DNA from: Meishania litoralis
GTDB lineage: Bacteria; Bacteroidota; Bacteroidia; Flavobacteriales; Flavobacteriaceae
Direction: 5' to 3'
Length of the DNA stretch: 64,000 nt
Assembly: GCF_042611095.1 (NCBI RefSeq)
Contig: NZ_JBHFPV010000004.1
Coordinates: forward strand, 186,001-250,000
How positions within the stretch are numbered: position 1 is the first letter of the stretch; each line of letters begins with the position of its first letter. This document shows, piece by piece, positions 34,541 to 43,241 of the stretch. The notes beneath the pieces are model-generated. The model had not been told where the DNA came from. It saw nothing but the letters and a program-made list of their open reading frames with translations, and ran no database searches. Both the position numbers and the translations under genes were made by a program.

Positions 34541-37500
34541 TTCGATTTTTTTATCAGGTTTTTTATAGCCTCCAATTCTTTTTTGAGAGCGATAAGTTCG
34601 TTAGAAATCGTTTGGTTTTCTTTTTGTAACTGTTTGATCTTGTTTTCTTGTTCTATGGTATGAAGAAATAATTCTTCTATTTTTTCAAGATTCTGTATGT
34701 TGGACTCACTGAGGTTCCAAGAACCCTCTTTTTTGACTTGAGCGGCCGATTTAATGCCAGGCAGGTGGTGGTATTTTTTTACAAAAGCTTCAATTTCTTC
34801 AAGGCTTTGAAAATCGTAACTATCATTCAATATTGAATTGCCCAAAAAGTATTTTTGAAAAACATAGTCAGGATGAACAGGTATACCACCAACAGTAACT
34901 GGGCCGTTAACGGTAAGATTTCCTGTGGTAACAATGTTTTGGGCGCCAAAATCCGGATTAACTCTTGTTCCATCGATGCTGCCAACAGGCAAAGAGGTCG
35001 CATCGAAAGCAAATGTGTTGCCAACGAGTGATATCCCGATACCAGCCGTATATGTTGTATCATCATCGATATCATCTGAAAAACCTGTCGGGATGTTTAT
35101 AATATTGCTCCAATCGACTGAAATAGAGCTTCCATCTAAGGAAAAAGTGGTACCTGAAAGTGTCAACCCAGCGCCAGCTGAATAAGTTGTATCGTCGTCG
35201 GTATCGTCGGCAAAACCCGCAGGTACATTTATTAGGGTGTTCCAGTCGGGAGTTATCGATGAATTATCGAAGGCGAATGTCGTACCTGTGAGTGTAAGTC
35301 CTGCACCAGCGGTGTATTGAGTGTTGTCATCGATATTGTCAGCAAAACCAGCTGGAATATTGGTTATGGTTGTCCAGTCAGCATTCCCTACAGCGGGCGA
35401 GTTAATCCACTCCACGCCTGCGCCGGTCGAAGATAAAATTTGGCCTGCGGTTCCAGCATTTCCATTTATATCTCTGAGTTCATCTTCTAATTCCAGACTG
35501 CCAAAGGCCGTTATTTCCAGACCATTTCCTACGGATTCCGCCAAGCGCATCATTTCTTGTCCACCGGCACTAAAACTCAGTTCATCCTCGGCATTTCTAT
35601 ACATTCCCGTATTCGTGTCATTGTTGGTATAAAAACCGTAACCGGGATTTCCAACTGTGCCTTCTGTAGAGGCGAAACCATTGGACGCTGTTATTTGTCC
35701 ATCAACATCAAATTTGGACCTTATAGAAGCTGGTCCGGAGTTTCCAAAATCACCAACTCCCACATTTCCTGATCCCGAAAATATTAACTCTTGCCCATTT
35801 AAATCATAAGTTCGGTTCTGACCGACCAGTTGCGTGAGGTTAGTATTGGAGAGGTTTTGACCCCCGGAGACACTGGCTATTTGGTTGTCTACATACGTTT
35901 TGACCGCATTTTGCGAGGGGTAATCCGTATCGGAATTTCCAAGAGCGATGTCGGTAGACTTATTGGCTAAATCTTCTTTCAAGGCCAAAGCAGCTGAATT
36001 TGCCGCCGTAACCGTTACCAAGGCCGAGTCATCATAAAGTGCCCCACCATCTGTACCTGGAGAAATCGAATTAGGGGTATCTGTACTGACGATTGTTCCA
36101 GCGGATACAACTTGTGCGTCTACGTATGCCTTTGTAGTTGCGTCTCCTGGGTCGATGGGTGTTCCAATGTTCTTTATGGGTGCCCCACCAGCATCGTTGC
36201 CATCGGTTAGGACCTCTGCCAAGTTCTGGATCTCGTTTCCGGGGTCATTGTCCGGGTCGTCGTAAAGCGCTCCTCCATCGATGCCCGCGGTAATCGAGTT
36301 TGGAACATCCGTACTTACTATAATCTGGTTAGAAGCCGCTATTGCTGCGGCTAATTCGATATCGGTCGCAAACACGGGATTGAGGTCTACGGTTGGTTGA
36401 ATGGTAGCTCCTTCCGCGATGTCAAGACCCGTACCGTTCAGGGCAAAACTCGTTATCAATTCATCGTTAGGATTTGCGGCACCACCTGTTGAAATACCAT
36501 CGATTTCTGTCTGTAGTTCTTCAATGGCCGTTTGTACATCAAAACTGGTTGTATTTCCCGTCGGGGTAAAAGTCACATCCGAGGCAGCGGGATTTCCTGA
36601 TGCGGGCAAATCGACCCAAGCAACGTCGGTACCCCCTACGTTTGTTCTGAGAATTTGATTTGATGCACCAGGGGCAATTTTAAGATTGGTGACGCTACGA
36701 TCCGCATAGTCAGCAGTGGTTAAAGTTCCATCGAGAATATCCTCAGATAGAATTGTTTCATTGGCAATTCGCGCAGAATTGATGGCATTATTGGCTATTT
36801 GAAATTCATTTCCCAACGAACCGTCCCCAATAATTGTATTCTGATCGGCAAGTTGGGTAGAACCCGAACCACCAGCTAATGAACTGAGATCTGCCTCGTT
36901 ATTCCCAGTGGCTGGATTTGTCAATGTCAATATATTGGTGGCAGGGTTAAAAGCAAGGTCTGTGAGTTCATCGGTTGTATTTTCGGTACCTCCGGCCAAA
37001 GCTCCTAAATTAGTATCGAATACATTACCGCCTTCGGTTATCCTCAGAACATTTGTAGAGGTGATGAATTCTACGTCGGTAATCAACTCGTCATTCGGGT
37101 TGCCTCCCCCGGCTGTAATAGCAGCCAAAATCTCCGCATCGACATATCTTTTGTTCGTGGCATCCTGTGGCGCCTGTGGATCCTCCAATCCCCGAATTAA
37201 ATCTCCTGCTATATTGCCCTGAGCCAAAACCTGTTGTAAAGTGGGGTCGACGAGAGCATTGATTGCATCCGTATTCGATTGAATACCATTGGCCAAGTCG
37301 GTATCGTCAAAAAAGGCCCCCCCATTATTTGTGATCGCATTGTTGGCCGCCGTGCTGACAATATTGGCGTTGGTAATAAAACCCGCATCATTGGTAAAGT
37401 CCGTCAGACCGATATTGGCATTATCAAGAGCGAAGGCCCCGACCGAGTTTTCCGATAATTTATCTTGGGTCACTGAATTGTTCTGCAACTTTCCGGGCCC

Positions 37501-37935
37501 GATGGATCCATTTTGAATATCCACTCCGTTTATCCCGCCATCGACGATCATTTCGCTTCGAATACTGTTTTCGGCAATCTCAATATTGGTGCCATCGGCC
37601 GAAGGGGTCAGCGCAATTGTCGGAATATCATGAATGATCGGGTCGGCCGTAATATTGGCAGTTCCGTTGTTTTCGCAAAGGTTTACCCATTGGTTTCCGT
37701 CATAATAGTGTACGCATTCAACATCGGTATTGTAGACCAGTGCACCTCGAAGGGGCATAATCGCATTCATTTCCGCGGTGCTTACCCGGGTAATGACCAA
37801 TACCCTTTCACGACTTTCCAACTCCAAAACCGAGCTGGGGTCAATGATCTGCGGATTATCGCCGATTTTTATTTGTCCGTAGATCGTACAGCAAAACAGC
37901 AGTCCGAGAAGGGCGGGAATGTTGTACATTTTCAT
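34537..37935 (-). CDS. Large secreted tail-fibre-like protein with coiled-coil end
   Basis: This 1132-residue protein has a signal peptide (IPALLGLLFCCTIYGQ) and a head nearly matching that of the collagen-like fibre (KIGDNPQIIDPSSVLELES, VYNTDVECVHYYDG). A long low-complexity stalk rich in D, N, T, A and G follows, with phage tail-fibre-like words (ATNKRYVDAEI, ATTKAYVDAQV, GGALYDD), and then three tandem 44-residue repeats (DWTTITNIPAGFADNIDD type). The end has YHHLPGIKSAAQVKKEG and a C-terminal coiled coil (IEELFLHTIEQENKIKQLQK onward). No cysteine-rich or enzymatic domain is seen. A trimeric surface fibre is inferred. It heads the first cassette and overlaps its partner gene. Confidence 0.85.
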   Translation of the reverse strand: MKMYNIPALLGLLFCCTIYGQIKIGDNPQIIDPSSVLELESRERVLVITRVSTAEMNAIMPLRGALVYNTDVECVHYYDGNQWVNLCENNGTANITADPIIHDIPTIALTPSADGTNIEIAENSIRSEMIVDGGINGVDIQNGSIGPGKLQNNSVTQDKLSENSVGAFALDNANIGLTDFTNDAGFITNANIVSTAANNAITNNGGAFFDDTDLANGIQSNTDAINALVDPTLQQVLAQGNIAGDLIRGLEDPQAPQDATNKRYVDAEILAAITAGGGNPNDELITDVEFITSTNVLRITEGGNVFDTNLGALAGGTENTTDELTDLAFNPATNILTLTNPATGNNEADLSSLAGGSGSTQLADQNTIIGDGSLGNEFQIANNAINSARIANETILSEDILDGTLTTADYADRSVTNLKIAPGASNQILRTNVGGTDVAWVDLPASGNPAASDVTFTPTGNTTSFDVQTAIEELQTEIDGISTGGAANPNDELITSFALNGTGLDIAEGATIQPTVDLNPVFATDIELAAAIAASNQIIVSTDVPNSITAGIDGGALYDDPDNDPGNEIQNLAEVLTDGNDAGGAPIKNIGTPIDPGDATTKAYVDAQVVSAGTIVSTDTPNSISPGTDGGALYDDSALVTVTAANSAALALKEDLANKSTDIALGNSDTDYPSQNAVKTYVDNQIASVSGGQNLSNTNLTQLVGQNRTYDLNGQELIFSGSGNVGVGDFGNSGPASIRSKFDVDGQITASNGFASTEGTVGNPGYGFYTNNDTNTGMYRNAEDELSFSAGGQEMMRLAESVGNGLEITAFGSLELEDELRDINGNAGTAGQILSSTGAGVEWINSPAVGNADWTTITNIPAGFADNIDDNTQYTAGAGLTLTGTTFAFDNSSITPDWNTLINVPAGFADDTDDDTTYSAGAGLTLSGTTFSLDGSSISVDWSNIINIPTGFSDDIDDDTTYTAGIGISLVGNTFAFDATSLPVGSIDGTRVNPDFGAQNIVTTGNLTVNGPVTVGGIPVHPDYVFQKYFLGNSILNDSYDFQSLEEIEAFVKKYHHLPGIKSAAQVKKEGSWNLSESNIQNLEKIEELFLHTIEQENKIKQLQKENQTISNELIALKKELEAIKNLIKKSN
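34984..35379 (-). repeat. Three tandem 132-bp repeats in the tail-fibre-like gene
   Basis: Three consecutive 44-residue units begin with DW, contain NIPAGFAD-like and YTAGAGLTL-like segments and have diverged moderately. The unit starts (minus strand) are at 35379, 35247 and 35115. Such repeats are usual in beta-structured fibre shafts. Confidence 0.8.
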
Positions 37936-38283
37936 AGCGTGCTTGTTTATAAAGTAATGGTCGAACGGGTGTTTGTCAAAAAATCAAGAATGTATATTAA
38001 GGTTTTTTAATCAACCAAAAACAAACGATTTGCCGTTAAAAACCAAACGAAACAAAAATAGAATTATCTAGTCATTTACCTAGTTTTCAGCCCCAAAATA
38101 TAACTATCAATGGGTAAAGTGAACGGAATCTTCGACAAACGGACATGCCATTATAATAGAATCTTATAACCGTTGATCGCGGTGAAAAAATTCTGTGAAA
38201 AACAAATTAACAAAAGTTTAGTGGCTTCGTTTTTTTTATCGGCTTAACTTGTATTTTCTTTATCAACCAGAACTTTATAATAC
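37936..38283. other. Divergent intergenic region between fibre cassettes and CarboxypepD_reg genes
   Basis: These 348 AT-rich bases separate two divergent transcription units. A minus-strand TAnnTTTG element is at 38053-38060. No plus-strand match, no additional gene and no strong hairpin were recognised. Confidence 0.5.
38053..38060 (-). promoter_or_regulatory. Possible -7 element of the fibre cassettes
   Basis: On the minus strand this reads TATTTTTG, 117 bases upstream of the fibre ATG. That implies a leader of more than 100 bases. No good -33 element was seen, so confidence is modest. Confidence 0.4.
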
Positions 38284-39024
38284 ATGAGACGATTACTACT
38301 CCTTTTATTTTTGACCGGTGCGATAAATGTTCATGCCCAAGATGATCGTCGTTTGCTGCGAGGTCAGGTGCTCTACAGAAATATTAGCGTGCCCAACGAA
38401 AATGTCATCAATGTTACTTCAGAGGCCGGCACCATAACCAATGATAGGGGTGAATTTGCGATTGCCGTCAAAGAAGGTGACGAACTTGCCTTTACTGCGG
38501 TCAATTATCAATTGATGGTCGTCAAAATTACAAACGACATTCTTCAAAAGAACCGACTTGTGGTCGAAGTCAACGAAAAAGTGACCGAATTGGACGAGGT
38601 CGTGGTAACTCCCGATGACCCTGAGCGCTTTATTCAGGTCAAGAACGAAGAGCTGAAAGAATTCGAATACGAGCAAGATCGTTCGACGGAAGTCGAAAAC
38701 ATCGCGATGCCACGTACGGGAAACATTCTGCGCGATGGTTTGAACCTCAAGAATTTATTTAAGGTATTGTTGAAAACCAATAAAGAAAAAGCTGCACCAG
38801 GCCCCAAGTTAAAGGTGAGCGAGGTGCTCAGGCATGTTTATGACGATGCTTTTTTTGTGCTCGACCTGAAAATACCCCAAGACAAAATCGATGCCTTTTT
38901 GCTCTATTGCGACGCCCAGGCGCCCGAGCAAGAATTGCTAAGGCAAGATCACGAGTTTCAGTTGATTGATTTTTTGGTTACCCAGAGCAAGAATTTTCGT
39001 GAAACCCTAGATGACGAAAAGTAA
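38284..39024 (+). CDS. Exported CarboxypepD_reg-like protein (first paralogue)
   Basis: This 246-residue protein has a signal peptide (RRLLLLLFLTGAINVHAQ) and a carboxypeptidase-regulatory-like beta-sandwich at about residues 25-110 (LRGQVLYRNISVPNENVIN, TITNDRGEFAIAVKEGDEL, TELDEVVVTP). The C-terminal helical half (LRHVYDDAFFVLDLKIPQDK, IDAFLLYCDAQ) is shared with the next gene. The family often appears as N-terminal extensions of TonB receptors, but here it stands alone. Its 3' end overlaps the next gene by 14 bases. Envelope location is predicted; function is unknown. Confidence 0.85.
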   Translation: MRRLLLLLFLTGAINVHAQDDRRLLRGQVLYRNISVPNENVINVTSEAGTITNDRGEFAIAVKEGDELAFTAVNYQLMVVKITNDILQKNRLVVEVNEKVTELDEVVVTPDDPERFIQVKNEELKEFEYEQDRSTEVENIAMPRTGNILRDGLNLKNLFKVLLKTNKEKAAPGPKLKVSEVLRHVYDDAFFVLDLKIPQDKIDAFLLYCDAQAPEQELLRQDHEFQLIDFLVTQSKNFRETLDDEK

Positions 39025-39811
39025 AGTACTTCCATGGGTTGTTATTTTGTTCACCACTTGCTTGAGTGGGCAAACTTTGTTGTCAGGTAGGCTAGAGGGC
39101 CGTGTCTATAGTGCCAATGCCGATGTGGCCGCCACACATGTTCTGAACACGACCATGCAACGGGCAACGATTACCGACGAAAACGGATTTTTCTCCATAT
39201 CTGCCAATTTGAACGACACGATCGTTTTTTCGGCGGTCCAATTCAAAAGGAAGGAAATTGTGGTGAGTGCCGATATGCTAAAAAGCAAAATGTTGTCGAT
39301 ACCTTTGGAAGAAGCGTTGACCGAGCTCGACGAAGTGGTGATCATGCCCTATAACCTGACAGGTAATATGTCGAGGGATGTTGAGCGTATAGGTACGGAT
39401 AAAGAAGTGGTGACCGCTTCTACCTTAGGTCTGCCCAACGCTTATGCATGGGTGCCGACGAAGGCTGAAAGGGAGCTGTTCGAGGCCACTTCAGGAAGTG
39501 GACTGCTACCTCTAAATCCGATTTTGAACGGTATTTCAGGGCGCACCAAAATGTTGAAAAGACGCGTTGCAAGAAACAATACGTACGCCCGTACCCAGCG
39601 GGTACGCGAAATGTATGCCGATTCACTTTTTCGGATCGATTTTCAGATTCCTCAGGACAAGATTTCCGATTTTATGTATTTCTGTGAGATCGATTCCATT
39701 TTTCAGTCCACGGTAGATACCCATGACCGTTTGAAAATATGGGACTATATGCGAAAACGGAGTGTAACCTATCGTGAAAACAATAACCTCCAAGAATCTT
39801 CAAAAGATTAG
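39011..39811 (+). CDS. Exported CarboxypepD_reg-like protein (second paralogue)
   Basis: This 266-residue protein has the same layout as its upstream neighbour: signal peptide (VLPWVVILFTTCLSGQ), beta-sandwich (SGRLEGRVYSANADVAATHV, TITDENGFFSISANLND, TELDEVVIMPYNLTG) and a C-terminal region with REMYADSLFRIDFQIPQDKI and DFMYFCEID. The shared IPQDKI plus TELDEVV segments show descent from a tandem duplication, now well diverged. The start codon lies inside the previous gene, so translation is coupled. Function is unknown. A paired periplasmic or surface role is inferred. Confidence 0.84.
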   Translation: MTKSKVLPWVVILFTTCLSGQTLLSGRLEGRVYSANADVAATHVLNTTMQRATITDENGFFSISANLNDTIVFSAVQFKRKEIVVSADMLKSKMLSIPLEEALTELDEVVIMPYNLTGNMSRDVERIGTDKEVVTASTLGLPNAYAWVPTKAERELFEATSGSGLLPLNPILNGISGRTKMLKRRVARNNTYARTQRVREMYADSLFRIDFQIPQDKISDFMYFCEIDSIFQSTVDTHDRLKIWDYMRKRSVTYRENNNLQESSKD

Positions 39812-39933
39812 ATTTTTATATAATATCGTGATTAGACCTAATTCATAGTTTTTGGCAGTCGTGTAATCGAACTGAACTACTTCACCAATTTGGCATGGCA
39901 ATTGTTTATTTTAGCGATGTGTAAATTGATTCT

Positions 39934-40440
39934 ATGACGACCTTTAAGAAAAGTTTTCTGATTCTGATGTTGCCCTTAATGGCCTTCACCGCCGCCCATA
40001 AATTCTATCTGAGCGTAACCCATGTAGGCTATTCCGAAAAAGATGATGCGCTGCAAATAACCACACGTCTTTTTATCGATGACATGGAAAAACTACTGGA
40101 CGAACGTTATGGACTTAAGGCTCAGTTGGGTACCGATGTCGAATCGAAATCGGCCGACGAGTATCTGGAAAAATATTTTAGAACAAAACTCTTGTTCGAA
40201 ATTGACGGGCAACCGGCCGAATATCAGTTTTTGGGGAAGAAGTACGATACCGATATGCTGATATGCTACTTTGAAATTCCTAAAATCGGTATGGATAAAA
40301 TAAAGTCGATTCAAATACAGAATGAAATACTTACCGATCTTTTTGATGAGCAGCAGAATGTAGTGCACTTCAAAATAAAAGAAAAGAAAAAAAGCTTCGT
40401 ATTGATCAAATCTGATACTAAAGGAATGTTAAACTTATAA
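39934..40440 (+). CDS. Exported DUF6702-like protein
   Basis: This 168-residue protein has an N-terminal signal (FLILMLPLMAFTAAHKFYLS). It then follows the pattern of a small flavobacterial family I associate with DUF6702: HKFYLSVTHVGYSEKDDALQ, TTRLFIDDMEKLLDERYG, the DEYLEKYFRTKLLFEIDG segment, LICYFEIPKI and NVVHFKIKEKKKSFVL. Proteins of this kind are commonly encoded next to an M1 aminopeptidase, as here (63 bases before it), so a shared role in peptide handling is possible but unproven. A TTAACAATTTCTTAA word lies between the two genes. Confidence 0.75.
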   Translation: MTTFKKSFLILMLPLMAFTAAHKFYLSVTHVGYSEKDDALQITTRLFIDDMEKLLDERYGLKAQLGTDVESKSADEYLEKYFRTKLLFEIDGQPAEYQFLGKKYDTDMLICYFEIPKIGMDKIKSIQIQNEILTDLFDEQQNVVHFKIKEKKKSFVLIKSDTKGMLNL

Positions 40441-40503
40441 CATTAGCTTAACAATTTCTTAAAAAACCATTATTTTTCACAGCTTTAAAAATCAAATAAA
40501 AAA

Positions 40504-42807
40504 ATGAATAAGATCAAGTATTGTTTTGCTTCCGTTCTTTTCTTGTTCGCCTGTGCATCTTGGGCGCAAGAGGAAGCTCCAAAGGAAAAAGAACCGGGCC
40601 ATACCAACCAGAGCAAGTTCAAACAACTTTACGAAGAATTTGCCTCGCCCAATACGTATCGCTCGGCTTCGGGTGCTCCGGGCCCCGACTATTATCAGCA
40701 GCAGGCGAATTATAAAATAGATGTCGAGCTTGATGACAAGAATCACAGACTTTATGGTGAAGAAACCATTACCTATATCAACAACTCCCCCGATGACCTC
40801 GAGTTTTTGTGGCTACAGTTGGATCAAAACATAAGAACGAAAGATTCAAAAGCCCTTTTGAAAAATGGCAATGGTGTGCCGTTGGCCGAACAACCGGGTA
40901 CATTTGCCGGTAAGTATTTGGGTGAGCCTTTCGACGGGGGCTTTGTCATCGAACATGTGAAGGACGCATCTGGTAATCCGATGTCGTACACGATCAATTT
41001 TACGATGATGCGCATCAATTTACCGCAACCCCTAAAAAGCAAGGATCAAATATCTTTTTCGATCAAATGGAATTATAACATTCCCGACCATACCGTTGAT
41101 AGGGCGAGATCGGGCTATGAAGAGTTCAAAGACGGCAATCGCGCCTATGTAATCGCCCAATTCTTTCCGAGAATGTGTGTGTACAATGATGTTGAAGGAT
41201 GGCAGAACCACCAGTTTTGGGGCAATGGCGAATTTGCATTGGTTTTCGGCGATTACGACGTGAACATTACCGTGCCCGCCGACCACGTGCTCGATGCTAC
41301 CGGAACTTTACTGAATCGAAAAGAGGTATTTTCAAAAGAAATGATGAGCCGTTATGAAAAGGCCAAGAAATCGTACGACAAGCCGGTAATCATTGTTAGC
41401 CAAGAGGAAGCCGAGAAGGCTGAAAAAGGATTTTCTGATGAGAAAAAAACATGGAAATTCAGGGCCGAGAACGTTCGTGATTATGCTTTTGCAACTTCCC
41501 GGAAATTTATTTGGGACATGCAAGCGGTCAAAATGGGCGATCGAGATGTGATGGCCGTGTCTTTGTATCCAAAAGAAGGAAATCCGCTATGGGAAGAATA
41601 CTCAACAAAGGTCGTGGCGCATACGTTGAAATCGTACTCGTCGCATACGTTCGATTATCCCTATCCAAAGGCCATTTCGGTACATGCCAAAAACCAAGGT
41701 ATGGAATACCCGATGATCTGTTGGAACTACGGCAGGCCTAATGAAGACGGAACATATTCCGACAGGGTCAAATATGGAATGATGAGTGTAATCATCCACG
41801 AAGTGGGGCATAACTTCTTCCCGATGATCGTAAACTCAGATGAGCGTCAATGGGGTTGGATGGATGAAGGCCTTGATACGTTCATGCAATATATGGCCGA
41901 GCAAGAATTTGGCGAGGCATATCCCGAAGCAATCGCACCTAACGATGCATACCCATCAAGAAGGGGCGCCCCATCAAAGATAGTACCCTATATGAGCGGG
42001 GATCAAAGTACGATTTCGCCCATTATGTCAAACCCGGAAAATGTATATCAATTGGGCCCGAATGCCTATGGAAAACCGGCGACCGCTCTGAACATTCTAC
42101 GTGAGACGGTCATGGGAAGGGAATTGTTCGATCATGCATTCAAGACATATTCAAAACGATGGATGTTCAAACACCCGACTCCCGAAGATTTTTTCCGCAC
42201 AATGGAAGATGCTTCGGCGGTAGATCTTGATTGGTATTGGAGAGGTTGGTTCTATACCACCGACTATGTCGATATCGGTGTTAAGGGTATTAAAAAGTAC
42301 TACGTGTCGAACAAACCCACGAAAAAAATGGAGGAATATATGGCGGCACGTAATTTAACGGAAGCCGATTTACCGCCATTGGTATATTTGGCCGAAGAGG
42401 GCAGCGAAGATTTTGACGAAAGTTTGAAGGGTAAATCCCCATCCGAGACTTCGAAGACCTTGAAAGAATTCATGATGGACAATATGACGGCCGAAGAAAG
42501 AAGAAATGTCAAGGAGCCTAAATATTTTTATGAGGTCACGTACGACAAACCAGGTGGAATACCAATGCCATTGATCGTAGAATACACCTATGCCGACGGA
42601 AGTACCGAGAATATTACCTACCCACCTGAAATATGGAGGAAAAATGATAAAGAGGTGAGTGTCGTAATTTCTTCAGAAAAAGAATTGACGGGCGTCATAG
42701 TCGATCCCAAGGCCGAGACTGCCGACATCGATGTAACCAACAATTCATGGCCTAAAAAAGAAGAGAACTCCGATTTTGACAAGTTTAAGGAGAATATCAA
42801 AGGGTAA
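40504..42807 (+). CDS. Exported M1-family metallopeptidase
   Basis: This is a zinc aminopeptidase-like enzyme of 767 residues. It has a signal peptide (YCFASVLFLFACASWAQ), an N-terminal beta domain (YKIDVELDDKNHRLYGEETI) and a gluzincin catalytic domain with VIIHEVGHNFFPMIV (HExxH), where the third ligand glutamate lies in MDEGLDTFMQY. The exopeptidase loop usually written GAMEN appears as NQGMEYPMI. The C-terminal part contains a long hydrophilic module ending KKEENSDFDKFKENIKG. Known role of the family: release of N-terminal amino acids from peptides, here in the periplasm or outside. A strong terminator follows. Confidence 0.94.
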   Translation: MNKIKYCFASVLFLFACASWAQEEAPKEKEPGHTNQSKFKQLYEEFASPNTYRSASGAPGPDYYQQQANYKIDVELDDKNHRLYGEETITYINNSPDDLEFLWLQLDQNIRTKDSKALLKNGNGVPLAEQPGTFAGKYLGEPFDGGFVIEHVKDASGNPMSYTINFTMMRINLPQPLKSKDQISFSIKWNYNIPDHTVDRARSGYEEFKDGNRAYVIAQFFPRMCVYNDVEGWQNHQFWGNGEFALVFGDYDVNITVPADHVLDATGTLLNRKEVFSKEMMSRYEKAKKSYDKPVIIVSQEEAEKAEKGFSDEKKTWKFRAENVRDYAFATSRKFIWDMQAVKMGDRDVMAVSLYPKEGNPLWEEYSTKVVAHTLKSYSSHTFDYPYPKAISVHAKNQGMEYPMICWNYGRPNEDGTYSDRVKYGMMSVIIHEVGHNFFPMIVNSDERQWGWMDEGLDTFMQYMAEQEFGEAYPEAIAPNDAYPSRRGAPSKIVPYMSGDQSTISPIMSNPENVYQLGPNAYGKPATALNILRETVMGRELFDHAFKTYSKRWMFKHPTPEDFFRTMEDASAVDLDWYWRGWFYTTDYVDIGVKGIKKYYVSNKPTKKMEEYMAARNLTEADLPPLVYLAEEGSEDFDESLKGKSPSETSKTLKEFMMDNMTAEERRNVKEPKYFYEVTYDKPGGIPMPLIVEYTYADGSTENITYPPEIWRKNDKEVSVVISSEKELTGVIVDPKAETADIDVTNNSWPKKEENSDFDKFKENIKG

Positions 42808-42827
42808 TCCTAAGCAATAAATATCAT

Positions 42828-42861
42828 AAAGTCCTGACAATTTTATTGTCAGGACTTTTTT
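42828..42861 (+). terminator. Rho-independent terminator of the M1 peptidase gene
   Basis: A perfect 13-pair stem (AAAGTCCTGACAA with TTGTCAGGACTTT), a five-base loop and a run of T residues lie 20 bases after the stop codon. Confidence 0.88.
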
Positions 42862-42883
42862 ATTTCTCTGTTTTAAACTTCAT

Positions 42884-42891
42884 TATATTTG
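42884..42891 (+). promoter_or_regulatory. -7 element of tatA, implying a leaderless message
   Basis: This is an exact TAnnTTTG match (TATATTTG) ending only four bases before the tatA ATG. Transcription from it would begin at or next to the start codon. Confidence 0.5.
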
Positions 42892-42895
42892 TAAC

Positions 42896-43237
42896 ATGTA
42901 TTTGATCCAATTTTTGTTTATCAGCGGCGGTGAGATATTCTTTATCATGTTCATCGTGGTCATGGTTTTCGGTGCCGATAAGATCCCGGGCATTGCCAAA
43001 GGGTTGGGCAAGGGTATGCGCCAGTTGAAAGACGCCACCGAAGATATTAAGAAAGAGATTCAAAGAAGTGCCGAAAAACAAGGAATCGATACCAAGATCG
43101 TCGACGATATCAAGAAAGATATCAACGATGTCAAAAGCAATCTCACCTCGGGTATCGGCGATGATATCAAGACAGGTTTTGACGATGTGAAAAAGAATGT
43201 CAACGATGTTACCGGTACGATAAAAAGAGGGTCGTGA
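42896..43237 (+). CDS. tatA: Twin-arginine translocase subunit TatA/TatE family
   Basis: This 113-residue protein has the TatA layout: a single N-terminal membrane helix (IFFIMFIVVMVFGADKIPGI) with the FGADKIPG hinge, then an amphipathic helix (AKGLGKGMRQLKDATEDIKK) and a charged tail with repeated DDIKKDINDV and DDVKKNVNDV segments. TatA forms the pore for folded, twin-arginine-tagged proteins. A Tat-type signal occurs on the VanY-like protein at 27.2-27.9 kb. The tail repeats suggest an extended coiled helix. It is followed after four bases by the PAP2 gene. Confidence 0.93.
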   Translation: MYLIQFLFISGGEIFFIMFIVVMVFGADKIPGIAKGLGKGMRQLKDATEDIKKEIQRSAEKQGIDTKIVDDIKKDINDVKSNLTSGIGDDIKTGFDDVKKNVNDVTGTIKRGS

Positions 43238-43241
43238 GATT

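Noticed and set aside
34537..37935. Prophage origin for the tail-fibre-like gene
   Set aside because: There are no capsid, terminase, integrase or lysis genes nearby; the protein has a signal peptide and a head typical of Bacteroidota secreted fibres.
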